A stretch of DNA of 64,000 nucleotides from Chinchilla lanigera (taxonomy: Eukaryota > Chordata > Mammalia > Rodentia > Chinchillidae): assembly GCF_000276665.1 (NCBI RefSeq), contig NW_004955417.1, forward strand, positions 13,683,420 through 13,747,419, written 5' to 3'. The notes below the pieces were generated by a model. It was not told the origin of the DNA. It did not search any database and saw only the letters and a list, made by a program, of their open reading frames with translations. The position numbers were made by a program, and so were the translations under genes. Shown here piece after piece: positions 63,970 through 64,000 of this stretch; position 1 is the stretch's first letter, and each line of letters starts with the position of its first letter.

Positions 63970-64000
63970 CCGGACAGGGTGGCTCATATCTGTAATCTCA
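63970..64000 (+). repeat. B1-like SINE, cut by window end
   Basis: GGCCGGACAGGGTGGCTCATATCTGTAATCTCA is the 5' head of a B1-like SINE. Confidence 0.8.

Larger units (their letters stand above)
1..64000 (+). other. MATN2: MATN2 (matrilin-2) gene, internal part
   Basis: The window lies wholly inside one transcription unit read on the plus strand. Eight exons, each coding one EGF-like module, follow in the order and with the residues expected for matrilin-2 EGF1 to EGF8. Matrilin-2 is a secreted oligomeric matrix protein with domain order VWA1, ten EGF-like modules, VWA2 and coiled coil; only part of the EGF array is here. No VWA exon (several hundred bp, MIDAS motif) is visible, and neither the gene start nor the end is included. 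Introns in order are 15612, 7702, 10676, 7268, 2555, 245 and 13552 bp. All exons are phase 1-1, so any one could be skipped without a frameshift. Assignment to MATN2 rather than another matrilin rests on the number of EGF exons and residue signatures such as [10 protein letters not shown] and [11 protein letters not shown] (from memory of the human protein). Confidence 0.96.
62966..64000 (+). other. MATN2: Intron after EGF8 (3' end outside window)
   Basis: Contains ID-like SINEs at 63148 and 63430, a (CA)n microsatellite at about 63219-63250 and the start of a B1-like SINE at 63970. No recognised feature is seen in 62980-63140, 63255-63425 and 63550-63965. No EGF9 exon appears before the window ends. 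Confidence 0.85.

Noticed and set aside
1..64000. CRISPR arrays, operons, bacterial or phage systems
   Set aside because: The spliced exons, SINEs, L1 and MaLR LTRs show mammalian nuclear DNA. No direct-repeat/spacer arrays or prokaryotic gene organisation exist.

Overview
This is vertebrate nuclear DNA from a mammal, almost certainly a rodent. It holds small, widely spaced exons in long introns. The introns are packed with 7SL-derived B1-like SINEs, tRNA-derived ID-like SINEs, composite ID/B1 (B4-like) SINEs, MaLR-type LTRs, L1, L2 and MIR. The ID-like consensus, with box A near TAGCTCAGTGGC and box B near GAGTTCGATTCC followed by GGTACC and an A tail, is not the mouse/rat form. I suspect a non-murid rodent (beaver-like Castorimorpha is one option), but the species is not settled by the sequence.

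One gene is supported: MATN2 (matrilin-2), plus strand, internal part only. Eight consecutive exons each encode one EGF-like domain of this secreted extracellular-matrix adaptor. They are EGF1 4375-4497, EGF2 20110-20232, EGF3 27935-28057, EGF4 38734-38856, EGF5 46125-46247, EGF6 48803-48922, EGF7 49168-49290 and EGF8 62843-62965. All are symmetric phase 1-1 exons, with AG acceptors and GTRAGT donors. Spliced together they read as an uninterrupted array of six-cysteine modules. The first von Willebrand A domain should lie upstream of the window, and EGF9-10, the second A domain and the C-terminal coiled coil downstream. Seven exons are 123 bp. EGF6 is 120 bp because its first inter-cysteine loop is one residue short.

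Region by region: 1-4374 is the intron before EGF1, with a GC-rich stretch carrying a perfect NRF1-type palindrome and a TATA-like box. The 15.6-kb intron after EGF1 holds an L1 split by a solo MaLR LTR, a second CpG-rich NRF1 site and a homeodomain-rich/CpG-rich block near 16 kb. The EGF2-EGF3 intron holds a near-perfect 32-bp-arm hairpin, a SINE with apparent 3' transduction, and an antisense L1 that ends about 45 bp before exon EGF3. The EGF3-EGF4 intron is dominated by L1 and one unusual solo LTR. EGF5, EGF6 and EGF7 are clustered. The 13.6-kb EGF7-EGF8 intron is an LTR graveyard with a two-LTR MaLR element, several solo LTRs and a nested insert.

The most unusual object is at 58541-59512. 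A degraded class I endogenous-retrovirus gag-stop-pro fragment, an assembly gap, an approximately 100-bp tandem repeat and a short poly(A) stretch (all antisense) sit together inside a MaLR LTR, flanked by a 15-bp target-site duplication. This looks like a LINE-mobilised composite retroposon, loosely reminiscent of SVA architecture. All repeat-family names are from recognition, not from a database search.
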